Assembly: GCA_035294855.1 (NCBI GenBank) | Contig: DATGKD010000148.1 | Span: 1 to 28,089 of the forward strand | Direction of reading: 5' to 3' | Length of the DNA: 28,089 bases | Origin: DATGKD01 sp035294855 | GTDB lineage: Bacteria > Actinomycetota > Acidimicrobiia > Acidimicrobiales > UBA8190 | Shown here: piece after piece, positions 7,101 to 14,967 of the stretch | Position numbering within the stretch: the stretch's first letter is position 1 | How the letters are laid out: the number at the start of each line of letters is the position of its first letter | Notes under the pieces: model-generated | The model's database searches: none | Seen by the model: the letters and a program-made list of their open reading frames with translations, nothing else | Told to the model about the DNA's origin: nothing | Program-made: the position numbers and the translations under genes

Positions 7101-7213
7101 GGTGCCCTCCTTCTCCCGCTGGGGCCCATCTTCCCACCGGACCCATCGCCCGGTCCCGACCTCGGATCTGGCCCGCGAGGTGCCCAATGGGTGACCAGGA
7201 GTGGCCATACTTC

Positions 7214-7240
7214 GGTGTACCCGTTCTGGCGATCGGGTAC
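7214..7240 (+). promoter_or_regulatory. SigB/SigF-type promoter candidate for the glgE operon
   Basis: GGTGT at 7214-7218, a 16-base spacer and GGGTAC at 7235-7240 fit GNNT-N14-16-GGGTA. The geometry is identical to the site upstream of the sigma operon. It would place the transcript start near 7247, about 34 bases before the glgE ATG. Confidence 0.5.
7217..7240. repeat. Inverted repeat GTACCCG-N10-CGGGTAC between acyl-CoA dehydrogenase and glgE
   Basis: Perfect 7-bp arms (7217-7223 and 7234-7240) are separated by 10 bases. The right arm is the -10-like box of the glgE promoter candidate and the left arm overlaps its -35. A dimeric regulator bound here would cover the promoter. It lies in the divergent intergenic region of 180 bases. 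Confidence 0.55.
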
Positions 7241-7280
7241 TGCCCACCGGGGTCGATCTCGAGGAGGTGATGGCGTCCTG

Positions 7281-9407
7281 ATGGACGGCGCCCGCCCCAG
7301 CAGGGACCGACAATCGACGCGCCGGCGGGCTTCCGAGCCACCCGCCGAGTGGGGTCACGCGCATCCTGTCGTGGAGGCGGTGACGCCGCAGGTGGAAGGG
7401 GGCCGGTTCCCCGCCAAACGTGAGGTGGGGGACCTCGTCACCGTCGAGGCCGATGTGTTCACCGACGGTCACGACGGCATCGCGTGTCAGCTCCGCTGGC
7501 GCCACGACGACGACCGCCGGTGGTCGGGCGCGCCGATGCGCCCGTTGGGCAACGACCGGTGGCGGGGCGAATTCCCCGCCGACCGGCGCGGGACCACCCG
7601 GTTCGTCGTGCGCGCCACGATCGACGCCTTCGGCACATGGCTGCACGCGGCGCGCGCCAAAGCGGGCGCGGGCCAGGACCTGACCGTCGAGCTGCTCGTG
7701 GGCGCGCAGCTTCTCGACGAAGCCGCGGCACGCGCCAAGGGCAAGGACAGGAAGCGTCTGACCCAACGCGCCGATGCCCTGCGGGACGCGTCCGACGCCG
7801 CCGACGGCGCGCAGAGCGCCGTGCTCGACTCGGTCGAGGCCAGCGACTTCGTGGCCCTGGTGGCGGAGTATCCCGATCTGTCCGGGGCGGTGTCCTCCGA
7901 CCCGCTCGAGGTCCTCGCGGAACGGCGCCGGGCCCGTTTCGGATCGTGGTACGAGATGTTCCCCCGCTCGGCGTCGGCCACGCCGGGGCGGCACGGCACG
8001 TTCCGGGACGTCGAGAAGCGCCTCGGGTATGTGGCCCGCCTCGGCTTCGACGTGCTCTATCTCCCTCCGATCCATCCCATCGGGCGCACGAAGCGCAAGG
8101 GTCGCGACGGGTCGGTCACGTCCGGGCCCGACGACCCGGGCAGCCCCTGGGCGATCGGCTCGGACGAGGGTGGCCACACCGCCGTGCATCCCGATCTCGG
8201 CACGCTCGAGGACTTTCGCCACCTCGTGGCCGCCGCCGCCGACGCCGGCATCGAGATCGCCATCGACATCGCGTTCCAGTGCTCGCCCGACCACCCCTGG
8301 GTGAAGGAGCATCCCGAGTGGTTCCGCTGGTTGCCGGATGGGACGGTCCGGTGCGCGGAGAACCCTCCCAAGCGGTACGAGGACATCTACCCGATCAACT
8401 TCGACACCGCCGACTGGCGCGCGCTCTGGGACGAACTCGCCGGCGTGGTCCGCTTCTGGGTCGACCAGGGCGTCCGGATCTTCCGCGTCGACAACCCGCA
8501 CACGAAGCCGCTGCGGTTCTGGGAATGGCTGATCCCCGGTGTGCAGCAGGACCATCCCGAGGTGATCTTCCTGGCCGAGGCGTTCACCCGTCCGAAGGTC
8601 ATGTACCGGCTCGCCAAGGCGGGCTTCACGCAGTCGTACACCTACTTCGCGTGGCGCAATGCCAAGTGGGAGCTCGAGCAGTACATGCGGGAGCTGCACG
8701 ATTCGGAGGTGGCGGACTTCTTCCGTCCCAACCTGTGGCCGAACACCCCCGACATCCTCACCGCCGCCCTGCAGTCCGACGGTAGGGCGATCTTCGCCAT
8801 CCGCCACGTCTTGGCGGCCACCATGTCGGCGAGCTACGGCATCTACGGCCCGGCGTTCGAGCTCCAGGAGCACGAGGCCCGTGAAGCGGGTTCCGAGGAG
8901 TACCGCCATTCGGAGAAGTACGAAATCCGCCATTGGCGGCTCGACGACCCGCGCAGCCTCGCCGACCTCATCGCCTCCGTGAACGGTGTTCGCCGTGGGC
9001 ATCTGGCCCTTCAGCAGCACCGGAACCTCCGGTTCCACTGGATCGACAACGACCAGCTGATCGCCTACAGCCGCACGGTCGTGGCCCGGGCGCCGGCGCC
9101 TGCCGACCTCTCACCGGACGATGCCGACGTCGACACGCGACCACTCCTCGTGATCGTCAACCTGGACCCCAAGAACCCCCAGTCGGGGTGGATCGAGGTC
9201 GACCTGGCCGCTGTCGGAGTGGCGCCCGACGAGCCGTACGACGTGCGCGACCTCCTCACGGGAGCGCGTTACACCTGGCACGGCGCCCGGAACTTCGTAA
9301 TCATCGATCCCTCGGTGCATTCGGCACACATCTTCAGGGTGGAGGCGAGGGGCGCCGGGTCGCCTGGCTCCGAAGCGATCGGCGGCGGCACGCCGTCACG
9401 GCCTTGA
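7281..9407 (+). CDS. glgE: Maltosyltransferase GlgE (alpha-1,4-glucan:maltose-1-phosphate maltosyltransferase)
   Basis: A 708-residue GH13_3 enzyme that adds maltosyl units from alpha-maltose-1-phosphate to the non-reducing end of alpha-1,4-glucans. An N-terminal beta domain (to about 135) and a helical insert (about 145-215) precede the barrel. Diagnostic motifs: GSWYEMFPRS (221-230), YLPPIHPIGRTKRKG (260-274), FRVDNPHTKP (401-410) with nucleophile Asp404, FLAEAFTRP (430-438) with acid Glu433, and WPNTPDIL (486-493) with Asp491; the 29-residue gap from nucleophile to acid matches Streptomyces GlgE. ATG7281 has GAGGAGGTG at 7261-7269. It heads a five-gene glucan operon, with the enzyme that makes its donor encoded next. 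Confidence 0.97.
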   Translation: MDGARPSRDRQSTRRRASEPPAEWGHAHPVVEAVTPQVEGGRFPAKREVGDLVTVEADVFTDGHDGIACQLRWRHDDDRRWSGAPMRPLGNDRWRGEFPADRRGTTRFVVRATIDAFGTWLHAARAKAGAGQDLTVELLVGAQLLDEAAARAKGKDRKRLTQRADALRDASDAADGAQSAVLDSVEASDFVALVAEYPDLSGAVSSDPLEVLAERRRARFGSWYEMFPRSASATPGRHGTFRDVEKRLGYVARLGFDVLYLPPIHPIGRTKRKGRDGSVTSGPDDPGSPWAIGSDEGGHTAVHPDLGTLEDFRHLVAAAADAGIEIAIDIAFQCSPDHPWVKEHPEWFRWLPDGTVRCAENPPKRYEDIYPINFDTADWRALWDELAGVVRFWVDQGVRIFRVDNPHTKPLRFWEWLIPGVQQDHPEVIFLAEAFTRPKVMYRLAKAGFTQSYTYFAWRNAKWELEQYMRELHDSEVADFFRPNLWPNTPDILTAALQSDGRAIFAIRHVLAATMSASYGIYGPAFELQEHEAREAGSEEYRHSEKYEIRHWRLDDPRSLADLIASVNGVRRGHLALQQHRNLRFHWIDNDQLIAYSRTVVARAPAPADLSPDDADVDTRPLLVIVNLDPKNPQSGWIEVDLAAVGVAPDEPYDVRDLLTGARYTWHGARNFVIIDPSVHSAHIFRVEARGAGSPGSEAIGGGTPSRP

Positions 9408-9427
9408 GTCCCGCCGCCGCCCGCCCC

Positions 9428-12400
9428 ATGCGCCCCGCGTCCCGCGCGTCGGCCTCGGCGGTGCTCGGTGACGTCGAGCACTGGTACAAGGACGCCGTCA
9501 TCTACGAGCTGCACGTCCGGGCGTTCCAAGACAGCGACGCGGACGGCATCGGCGACTTCCGAGGGCTCATCACCAGGCTCGACTACCTCCAGGACCTGGG
9601 TGTCACCGCTGTCTGGCTCCTGCCGTTCTACCCGTCACCGCTGCGCGACGACGGGTACGACATCTCCGACTACCGGCACATCCACCCCTCGTACGGGACG
9701 TTGCGCGACTTCCGGATGTTCCTGCGCGAGGCGCATCTGCGCGGCCTGCGCGTCATCACCGAGCTCGTGCTGGCGCACACCTCCGACGAGCACCCCTGGT
9801 TCGAGCGCGCCCGGCGCGCCCCGGTCGGCTCCGAGCACCGCGACTACTACATCTGGAGCGATACCCCGGACCGCTTCACCGACGCCAGGGTGATCTTCAA
9901 GGACTTCGAAAGCTCGAACTGGAGCTACGACCCGGTCGCCCACGCCTATTTCTGGCACCGTTTCTACGCGCATCAGCCGAGCCTCAACTACGACAGCCCG
10001 GTCGTCCAGCGCGAGATCACCGACGTGGTCGACTACTGGCTGGAGATGGGGGTCGACGGCCTCCGGCTCGACGCCGTGCCCTACCTCTACGCCCGCGAGG
10101 GCACCACGTGTGAGAACCTGCCCGAGACGCTGGAGTTCCTCCGCCGGTTGCGCGCACACATCGACGAGCGTTTCCAGGGGAGGATGCTGCTCGCCGAGGC
10201 CAACCAGTGGCCCGAGGACGCGGTCGCCTACATGGGCGACGGTGACATGTGCCACATGGCATTTCATTTCCCGCTCATGCCCCGCATGTTCATGGCGGCC
10301 CGGCAGGAAGACCGCTTCCCGATCGTCGACATCCTGGCCGAGACGCCGTCGGTGCCTGCGGATTGCCAATGGGCGCTCTTCCTCCGCAACCATGACGAGC
10401 TCACGCTGGAGATGGTGACCGACGAAGAGCGTGACTACATGTACCGCGTCTACGCCCAGGACCCGCGGGCACGTGTCAACGTCGGGATCCGCCGCCGGCT
10501 GGCACCGCTGCTCGGCAACGACCGCACCCTCATCGAGATGATGAACGGGCTCCTGTTCAGCCTGCCGGGCACGCCGATCATCTACTACGGCGACGAGATC
10601 GGCATGGGGGACAACATCTACCTCGGTGACCGCAACGGCGTGCGCACACCGATGCAATGGGGCAGCGACCGCAACGCGGGCTTCTCGAGGGCCAACCCGC
10701 AGCGCCTGTACCTCCCGGTCATCATCGATCCGGGCTACCACGCCAACGCCGTCAACGTCGAGGCACAGCAGGAGAACCCGAGCTCCCTTCTGTGGTGGAT
10801 GCAACGCCTGGTCGCACTCCGTAGCCGTTACCGGGCCTTCTCCCGAGGCTCGCTCGAGATGCTCTTCCCCGACAACCGCAAGGTGCTCGCGTTCCTGCGC
10901 TGCTACCAGGACGAGAAGATCCTCGTGGTCGTGAACCTGTCGAGGTACGCGCAGGGGGTCGAGCTCGACCTTTCCGACTTCCGGGGAGCGACGCCGGTGG
11001 AGCTCTTCGGGGCGACCGAGTTCCCCAACGTGGGCGACCTGCCGTACTTCGTCACTCTCGGGCCGCACGGTTTCTACTGGTTCTCGCTCGAAGCCGAGCC
11101 CGGGGCCGAGCCCAAGCCGCGCAGCGCGCTCACCGTGAACGGCACATGGGACGCCGTCTTCGCGAGCTCCGCATTGCTCAAGCTCGAGGACCTCCTTCCG
11201 GCGTACCTGTCGGAACGGCGGTGGTTCGCCTCCAAGTCCACGCGCATCAAGTCGGTCGAGCTGTTCGAGGCGGCCCCGATCTACCGCAGCGGGACCGTCG
11301 ACCCGGCGTCGGCCACGACCCCGCCCGAGCCCGGCACGCCGGCACGCTCGCGGGGGAGCCGCAGCGGGGCCGGTGACGTCCTCGCCATCCTCGCCATGCT
11401 CGGGGTGGAGCTCAGCGACGGGACGATGTCGACCTATGTGCTGCCGATGGCGTTCGTCACCGGACAGCGCGCCGAGGAGCTGGACCGAAACCATCCCGAA
11501 GCGGTGATCGCCAACCTGCGCGTCGTCCCGATGCAGGCCGAGGACGCCGTGGACGGGATCCTCTACGACGCGGTCTGGTCGGAGGACTTCAGCACCGCGC
11601 TGCTCGACGCGGTCGTCCGGCGTCGCCAGATCCGCGCCCACGCCGGTCGACTGGTGGGGCTGCCCGCGCCGCCCCTCCGGCGGATGACGTCCCAGCTCGA
11701 CGGCAGCGCGCCCGCGCCCATGTCGGCGGAACAGAGCAACACGTCGATCGTCTACGGCAACGCACTGATCGCCAAGGTCCTCCGTCGCGTGGAGGGCGGC
11801 GTGAACCCCGCCGTGGAGATGGGGCGCTTCCTCACCGAGCGGGCCCGCTTCGCGCACAGCCCCGCCGTGGGAGGGTCGGTCGAGTACCGCCCCTTCGGCG
11901 CCGGCTCGCCGACGTTCACCGTCGCCACGCTGGAGGAGTTCGTTCCCAACGAAGGTGACGGCTGGAGCTTCGTCGTCGACTCGCTGGGGCGCGGTCTGGA
12001 GGAACTGCTCGCCGCTGTCGACCCCGCGGAGCTGGCGCCGCTCCCGCCGGCCCGGTTGCTCGACCTGGCGGTCGCACCCTTCGACGACACCGCCTCGGCG
12101 CCGGGCGACGAGGACGATCCCGTGCAGGTTCTCGTGGGACCACACGTGGAGTGGTCGACGCTCCTCGGGCGGCGCACCGCCGAGCTGCACCTGGCGCTCG
12201 CATCGGACAAGGAGGATCCGGTCTTCTCTCCCGCGCCGCTCACAGCGATCGACCGGCAGGCGATGTTCCACGGCGCGCGCGGGCTCGCCAAGCGGTCGTT
12301 CCGCAGCGCCCGGCCGCTGGCGGGCCGGTCACCGGAGCTGCGGGCGGTGTTGGAGCGCGAGGACGACGTCGTCGAACGCCTCCAGGTCATCGTCAACACG

Positions 12401-12883
12401 CGGATCAGCACGTCGCTGATCCGGTGCCACGGTGACTACCACCTCGGCCAGGTCCTGTGGACCGGCAAGGACTTCGTCATCGTCGACTTCGAGGGCGAGC
12501 CGGCGCGCTCGATCAGCCAACGCCGGCTCAAGCGCCCCGCCCTGGCGGACGTGGCGGGCATGGTCCGCTCGTTCCACTACGCGTCCCAGGGCGCCGCCCG
12601 CCAAGTCGGGCGCAGCCTGGCGTCGTCCCGGGACCCGTCAGAGCTCGAGCCCTGGCTCACCGTGTGGTTCCGGGCCGTGGCCGGGACCTTCCTGCGCGGC
12701 TACCTGGAGGCCGCGTCCGGCAGTGCCTTCGTCCCCGAGTCCCGCGAGGAGCTGGCGACGTTGCTCGACTTCCTCGTGCTCGAAAAGGCCGTCTACGAGC
12801 TCGGGTACGAGGCCAACAGCCGGCCCGACTGGCTGGCGATACCGGCCAAGGGAATCCTCGACCTCCTCGAGGCCCCTTCGTGA
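9428..12883 (+). CDS. treS: Trehalose synthase - maltokinase fusion (TreS/Mak)
   Basis: A 1151-residue two-domain enzyme. Residues 15-555 are a GH13_16 trehalose synthase interconverting trehalose and maltose: WYKDAVIYELHVRAF (19-33), GLRLDAVPYL (211-220) with nucleophile Asp215, LLAEANQWPEDA (254-265) with acid Glu257, and RNHDELTLEM (320-329) with Asp323. From about 566 a maltokinase follows: an N-terminal cap with YLSERRWFASKS (593-604), predicted ATP-contact Lys783, HGDYHLGQ (1001-1008) with catalytic Asp1003, and DFEGEP (1020-1025) for metal. Together they turn trehalose into maltose-1-phosphate for GlgE. Start choice is difficult: ATG9428, GTG9461 and TTG9404 (overlapping the glgE stop) are all in frame, and none has a clear ribosome site. 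The MalQ GTG overlaps its stop by 4 bases. Confidence 0.95.
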   Translation: MRPASRASASAVLGDVEHWYKDAVIYELHVRAFQDSDADGIGDFRGLITRLDYLQDLGVTAVWLLPFYPSPLRDDGYDISDYRHIHPSYGTLRDFRMFLREAHLRGLRVITELVLAHTSDEHPWFERARRAPVGSEHRDYYIWSDTPDRFTDARVIFKDFESSNWSYDPVAHAYFWHRFYAHQPSLNYDSPVVQREITDVVDYWLEMGVDGLRLDAVPYLYAREGTTCENLPETLEFLRRLRAHIDERFQGRMLLAEANQWPEDAVAYMGDGDMCHMAFHFPLMPRMFMAARQEDRFPIVDILAETPSVPADCQWALFLRNHDELTLEMVTDEERDYMYRVYAQDPRARVNVGIRRRLAPLLGNDRTLIEMMNGLLFSLPGTPIIYYGDEIGMGDNIYLGDRNGVRTPMQWGSDRNAGFSRANPQRLYLPVIIDPGYHANAVNVEAQQENPSSLLWWMQRLVALRSRYRAFSRGSLEMLFPDNRKVLAFLRCYQDEKILVVVNLSRYAQGVELDLSDFRGATPVELFGATEFPNVGDLPYFVTLGPHGFYWFSLEAEPGAEPKPRSALTVNGTWDAVFASSALLKLEDLLPAYLSERRWFASKSTRIKSVELFEAAPIYRSGTVDPASATTPPEPGTPARSRGSRSGAGDVLAILAMLGVELSDGTMSTYVLPMAFVTGQRAEELDRNHPEAVIANLRVVPMQAEDAVDGILYDAVWSEDFSTALLDAVVRRRQIRAHAGRLVGLPAPPLRRMTSQLDGSAPAPMSAEQSNTSIVYGNALIAKVLRRVEGGVNPAVEMGRFLTERARFAHSPAVGGSVEYRPFGAGSPTFTVATLEEFVPNEGDGWSFVVDSLGRGLEELLAAVDPAELAPLPPARLLDLAVAPFDDTASAPGDEDDPVQVLVGPHVEWSTLLGRRTAELHLALASDKEDPVFSPAPLTAIDRQAMFHGARGLAKRSFRSARPLAGRSPELRAVLEREDDVVERLQVIVNTRISTSLIRCHGDYHLGQVLWTGKDFVIVDFEGEPARSISQRRLKRPALADVAGMVRSFHYASQGAARQVGRSLASSRDPSELEPWLTVWFRAVAGTFLRGYLEAASGSAFVPESREELATLLDFLVLEKAVYELGYEANSRPDWLAIPAKGILDLLEAPS

Positions 12884-14967
12884 GCGTCACGGCTGGTGCT
12901 GCTGCGACTCGTCGCGCCCTGCGTCAGTTAGCTCTCGACCACGGCGTGCAGGCGAGCTACGTGGGCACCGACCGCCGTCGCCACGACGCCACCGACGACA
13001 CCCTGGTGGGCGTGCTGCGCGCCCTCGGGGCTCCGATCGATTCGGCCGCCGACGCCGACGACGCCCGGCGTGCCCGCCGCGCCGAGCGCCCACGGACGGT
13101 CGATCCCGTGGTCGCGCACCGCACCGGTGACCCCTGCCCGTTCACCGTGACGCTCGACGAACGTGCCGACCCCGACGCGGTGTGGATCAGTCTTCGCGCC
13201 GAGGACGGCTCGTTCGAGCGCCAGCGCCTCGGGTCGCTGCCCGGGCGCGTCACGACGCCTGCGACCCCGGCCGGGCCCGGGTGGGCCGAGCATGCGATCG
13301 ATCTGCGCGGCTTCGACCTCGTCCCCGGCTACCGCGACGTCGAGGTCGAAGGGCCCGGGGTGGAGGCGAGCGCCCTCCTCGTCACGGCGCCCCGGTCGTG
13401 CCCCCGTCCGCCTCGGGTGTGGGGCGTGTTCGCGCCCGTCCACGCCATTCGCGATGAGCACGACGTGGGGATCGGTTCGTTCTCGGACCTGGCCTCGGTG
13501 TCGGAATGGGTCGGCAACCTCGGCGGCGCGTTCGTCGGCACGCTCCCGGTGCTCGCGACCTTCCGCGACGAACCATGGGGAGACGCCAGCCCGTACCGGC
13601 CCGCCAGCAAGCTCATGTGGGACGAGGCGTACGTCGACCTGGAGGCCCTTCCCGAATTCCGGGCCAGCGTCGAGGCCCAGGCCGTCCTGGGCGCGGCCGA
13701 TGCGAGCGCGGCCGCCCTGCATACCGCGTGGGTCGATCCCGATGCGGTCGCCCGCAAGCGGTCGGCGTTGCGTGTCGTCGCCGACCAGCTGTGCGCGGAA
13801 CCTTCCAGCCGACGCGATGAATTCGCGGCGTTCGTCAAGTCCCGGCCGGAGCTCCAGGCGTACGCACGCTTCCGAGCCACCGGGGAGCTCGCCGGTGTGC
13901 CGTGGCCGCAATGGGAAGGACGCCGGATCGGGTCGGAGGCCACGGCCGAGGGCGGGAGCGGTGAGCGGCTGCACCTGTTCGCGCAATGGCTGTGCGAGCG
14001 CCAATTGGACGCCGCCCGGGGGAGTGCCGGGCTCTACCTCGACGTGCCGGTCGGGGTCCACCCCTTCGGCTTCGACCCGTGGCGGTGGCCCGAGATCTTT
14101 GCGGGTCGTGCCTCGGGTGGAGCACCCCCCGACACCTTCGCCCCCGGTGGACAGGACTGGGGATTCCCCCCGCTGCACCCCGAGCGAATACGCGAGGACC
14201 GCTACCGGTACGTGATCGAGTCTTGGCGGCATACGTTCGCGAGCGCCACGGCCGCGCGCATCGACCACGTCGCGGGGTTGCACCGCCTCTATTGGGTGCC
14301 TGAAGGAGGCGATGCCACCCACGGGGCGTACGTGGGATACCGAGCCGACGAACTGTACGCGGTGCTCGCTCTCGAAGCCGAGCGGGCGGGCACCGTGATC
14401 GTCGGGGAGGATCTGGGCACAGTACCCAGGATGGTGCAGAGGACCATGGCTCGGTACGGGGTGCTCGGATCGTGGGTGATGGAGTTCGACTCGAACGCGG
14501 GCGAACCGTTCCCTCGCGTGCCTCGTCGGGCGAGCGCGTCGCTCGGCACCCACGACCTGCCCACGTTCGACGGGTTCTGGCGGGGGAGCGACATCGACGA
14601 GCGGGCGGCGAGCGCCTTGGCCGATCCCAGCGCCGCCGAAGCTGCCCACCGGGGGCGCGACCGTTGGCGCCGCGCGGTGACCGAACGACTGGACCACGAC
14701 GCTCCACATGGTGCCGCGCGTTCCGACGAGGAGCGCCGAGCCCTGCAGGCGTGGCTCGCCCACCTGGCCGCGAGCGACGCCGACCAGGTCCTCGTGGACC
14801 TGGAGGACCTGTGGTTGGAGCCCGAGCCGCAGAACCGTCCGGGTACCGACGCCGCCGCCAACTTCACCCGTCGCTGGCGACGCACGCTGCAACACGTCGT
14901 GGGGGATGCCGAGGTGGTACGCCTCCTCGGCATGGTGGACCATCTGCGCCGAGGAGGAGCCCCATGA
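12880..14967 (+). CDS. malQ: 4-alpha-glucanotransferase (amylomaltase) MalQ
   Basis: A 695-residue GH77 enzyme that transfers alpha-1,4-glucan segments between maltooligosaccharides. The first 150-170 residues are a beta-rich N-terminal part that short bacterial amylomaltases lack. The catalytic part starts at RVWGVFAPVHAIRDEHDVGIGSFSDL, followed by YLDVPVGVHPFGFDPWRWPEIF and QDWGFPPLHPERIREDRYRY. The predicted nucleophile is Asp462 (ARIDHVAGLHRLYWVP), the acid Glu510 (VIVGEDLGTVP) and the stabilising Asp559 (LGTHDLPTFDGFW). GTG12880 overlaps the TreS/Mak stop as GTGA, with GAGG about 9 bases upstream. Its own TGA overlaps the GlgB ATG. Its place between treS/mak and glgB is not the textbook GlgE-operon order, though functionally sensible. 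Confidence 0.94.
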   Translation: MSVTAGAAATRRALRQLALDHGVQASYVGTDRRRHDATDDTLVGVLRALGAPIDSAADADDARRARRAERPRTVDPVVAHRTGDPCPFTVTLDERADPDAVWISLRAEDGSFERQRLGSLPGRVTTPATPAGPGWAEHAIDLRGFDLVPGYRDVEVEGPGVEASALLVTAPRSCPRPPRVWGVFAPVHAIRDEHDVGIGSFSDLASVSEWVGNLGGAFVGTLPVLATFRDEPWGDASPYRPASKLMWDEAYVDLEALPEFRASVEAQAVLGAADASAAALHTAWVDPDAVARKRSALRVVADQLCAEPSSRRDEFAAFVKSRPELQAYARFRATGELAGVPWPQWEGRRIGSEATAEGGSGERLHLFAQWLCERQLDAARGSAGLYLDVPVGVHPFGFDPWRWPEIFAGRASGGAPPDTFAPGGQDWGFPPLHPERIREDRYRYVIESWRHTFASATAARIDHVAGLHRLYWVPEGGDATHGAYVGYRADELYAVLALEAERAGTVIVGEDLGTVPRMVQRTMARYGVLGSWVMEFDSNAGEPFPRVPRRASASLGTHDLPTFDGFWRGSDIDERAASALADPSAAEAAHRGRDRWRRAVTERLDHDAPHGAARSDEERRALQAWLAHLAASDADQVLVDLEDLWLEPEPQNRPGTDAAANFTRRWRRTLQHVVGDAEVVRLLGMVDHLRRGGAP

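Noticed and set aside
7217..7246. A minus-strand SigB-type promoter for the acyl-CoA dehydrogenase using the inverted GGGTAC
   Set aside because: The GGGTAC is present on the minus strand, but none of the 14-16-base spacings gives a GNNT -35, so only the glgE direction fits.
5211..9038. A 1275-codon open minus-strand frame extending the acyl-CoA dehydrogenase across glgE
   Set aside because: Beyond 7100 it is the antisense of glgE, which has full catalytic motifs. The dehydrogenase has a strong ribosome site and family-like N-terminus at 7100, so the extension is a high-GC artefact.
9635..12271. An 878-codon minus-strand frame over treS/mak
   Set aside because: It is a reverse-strand shadow of a gene with complete GH13 and kinase motifs. 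Its translation is rich in Arg, Val, Gly and His and has no recognisable domain.
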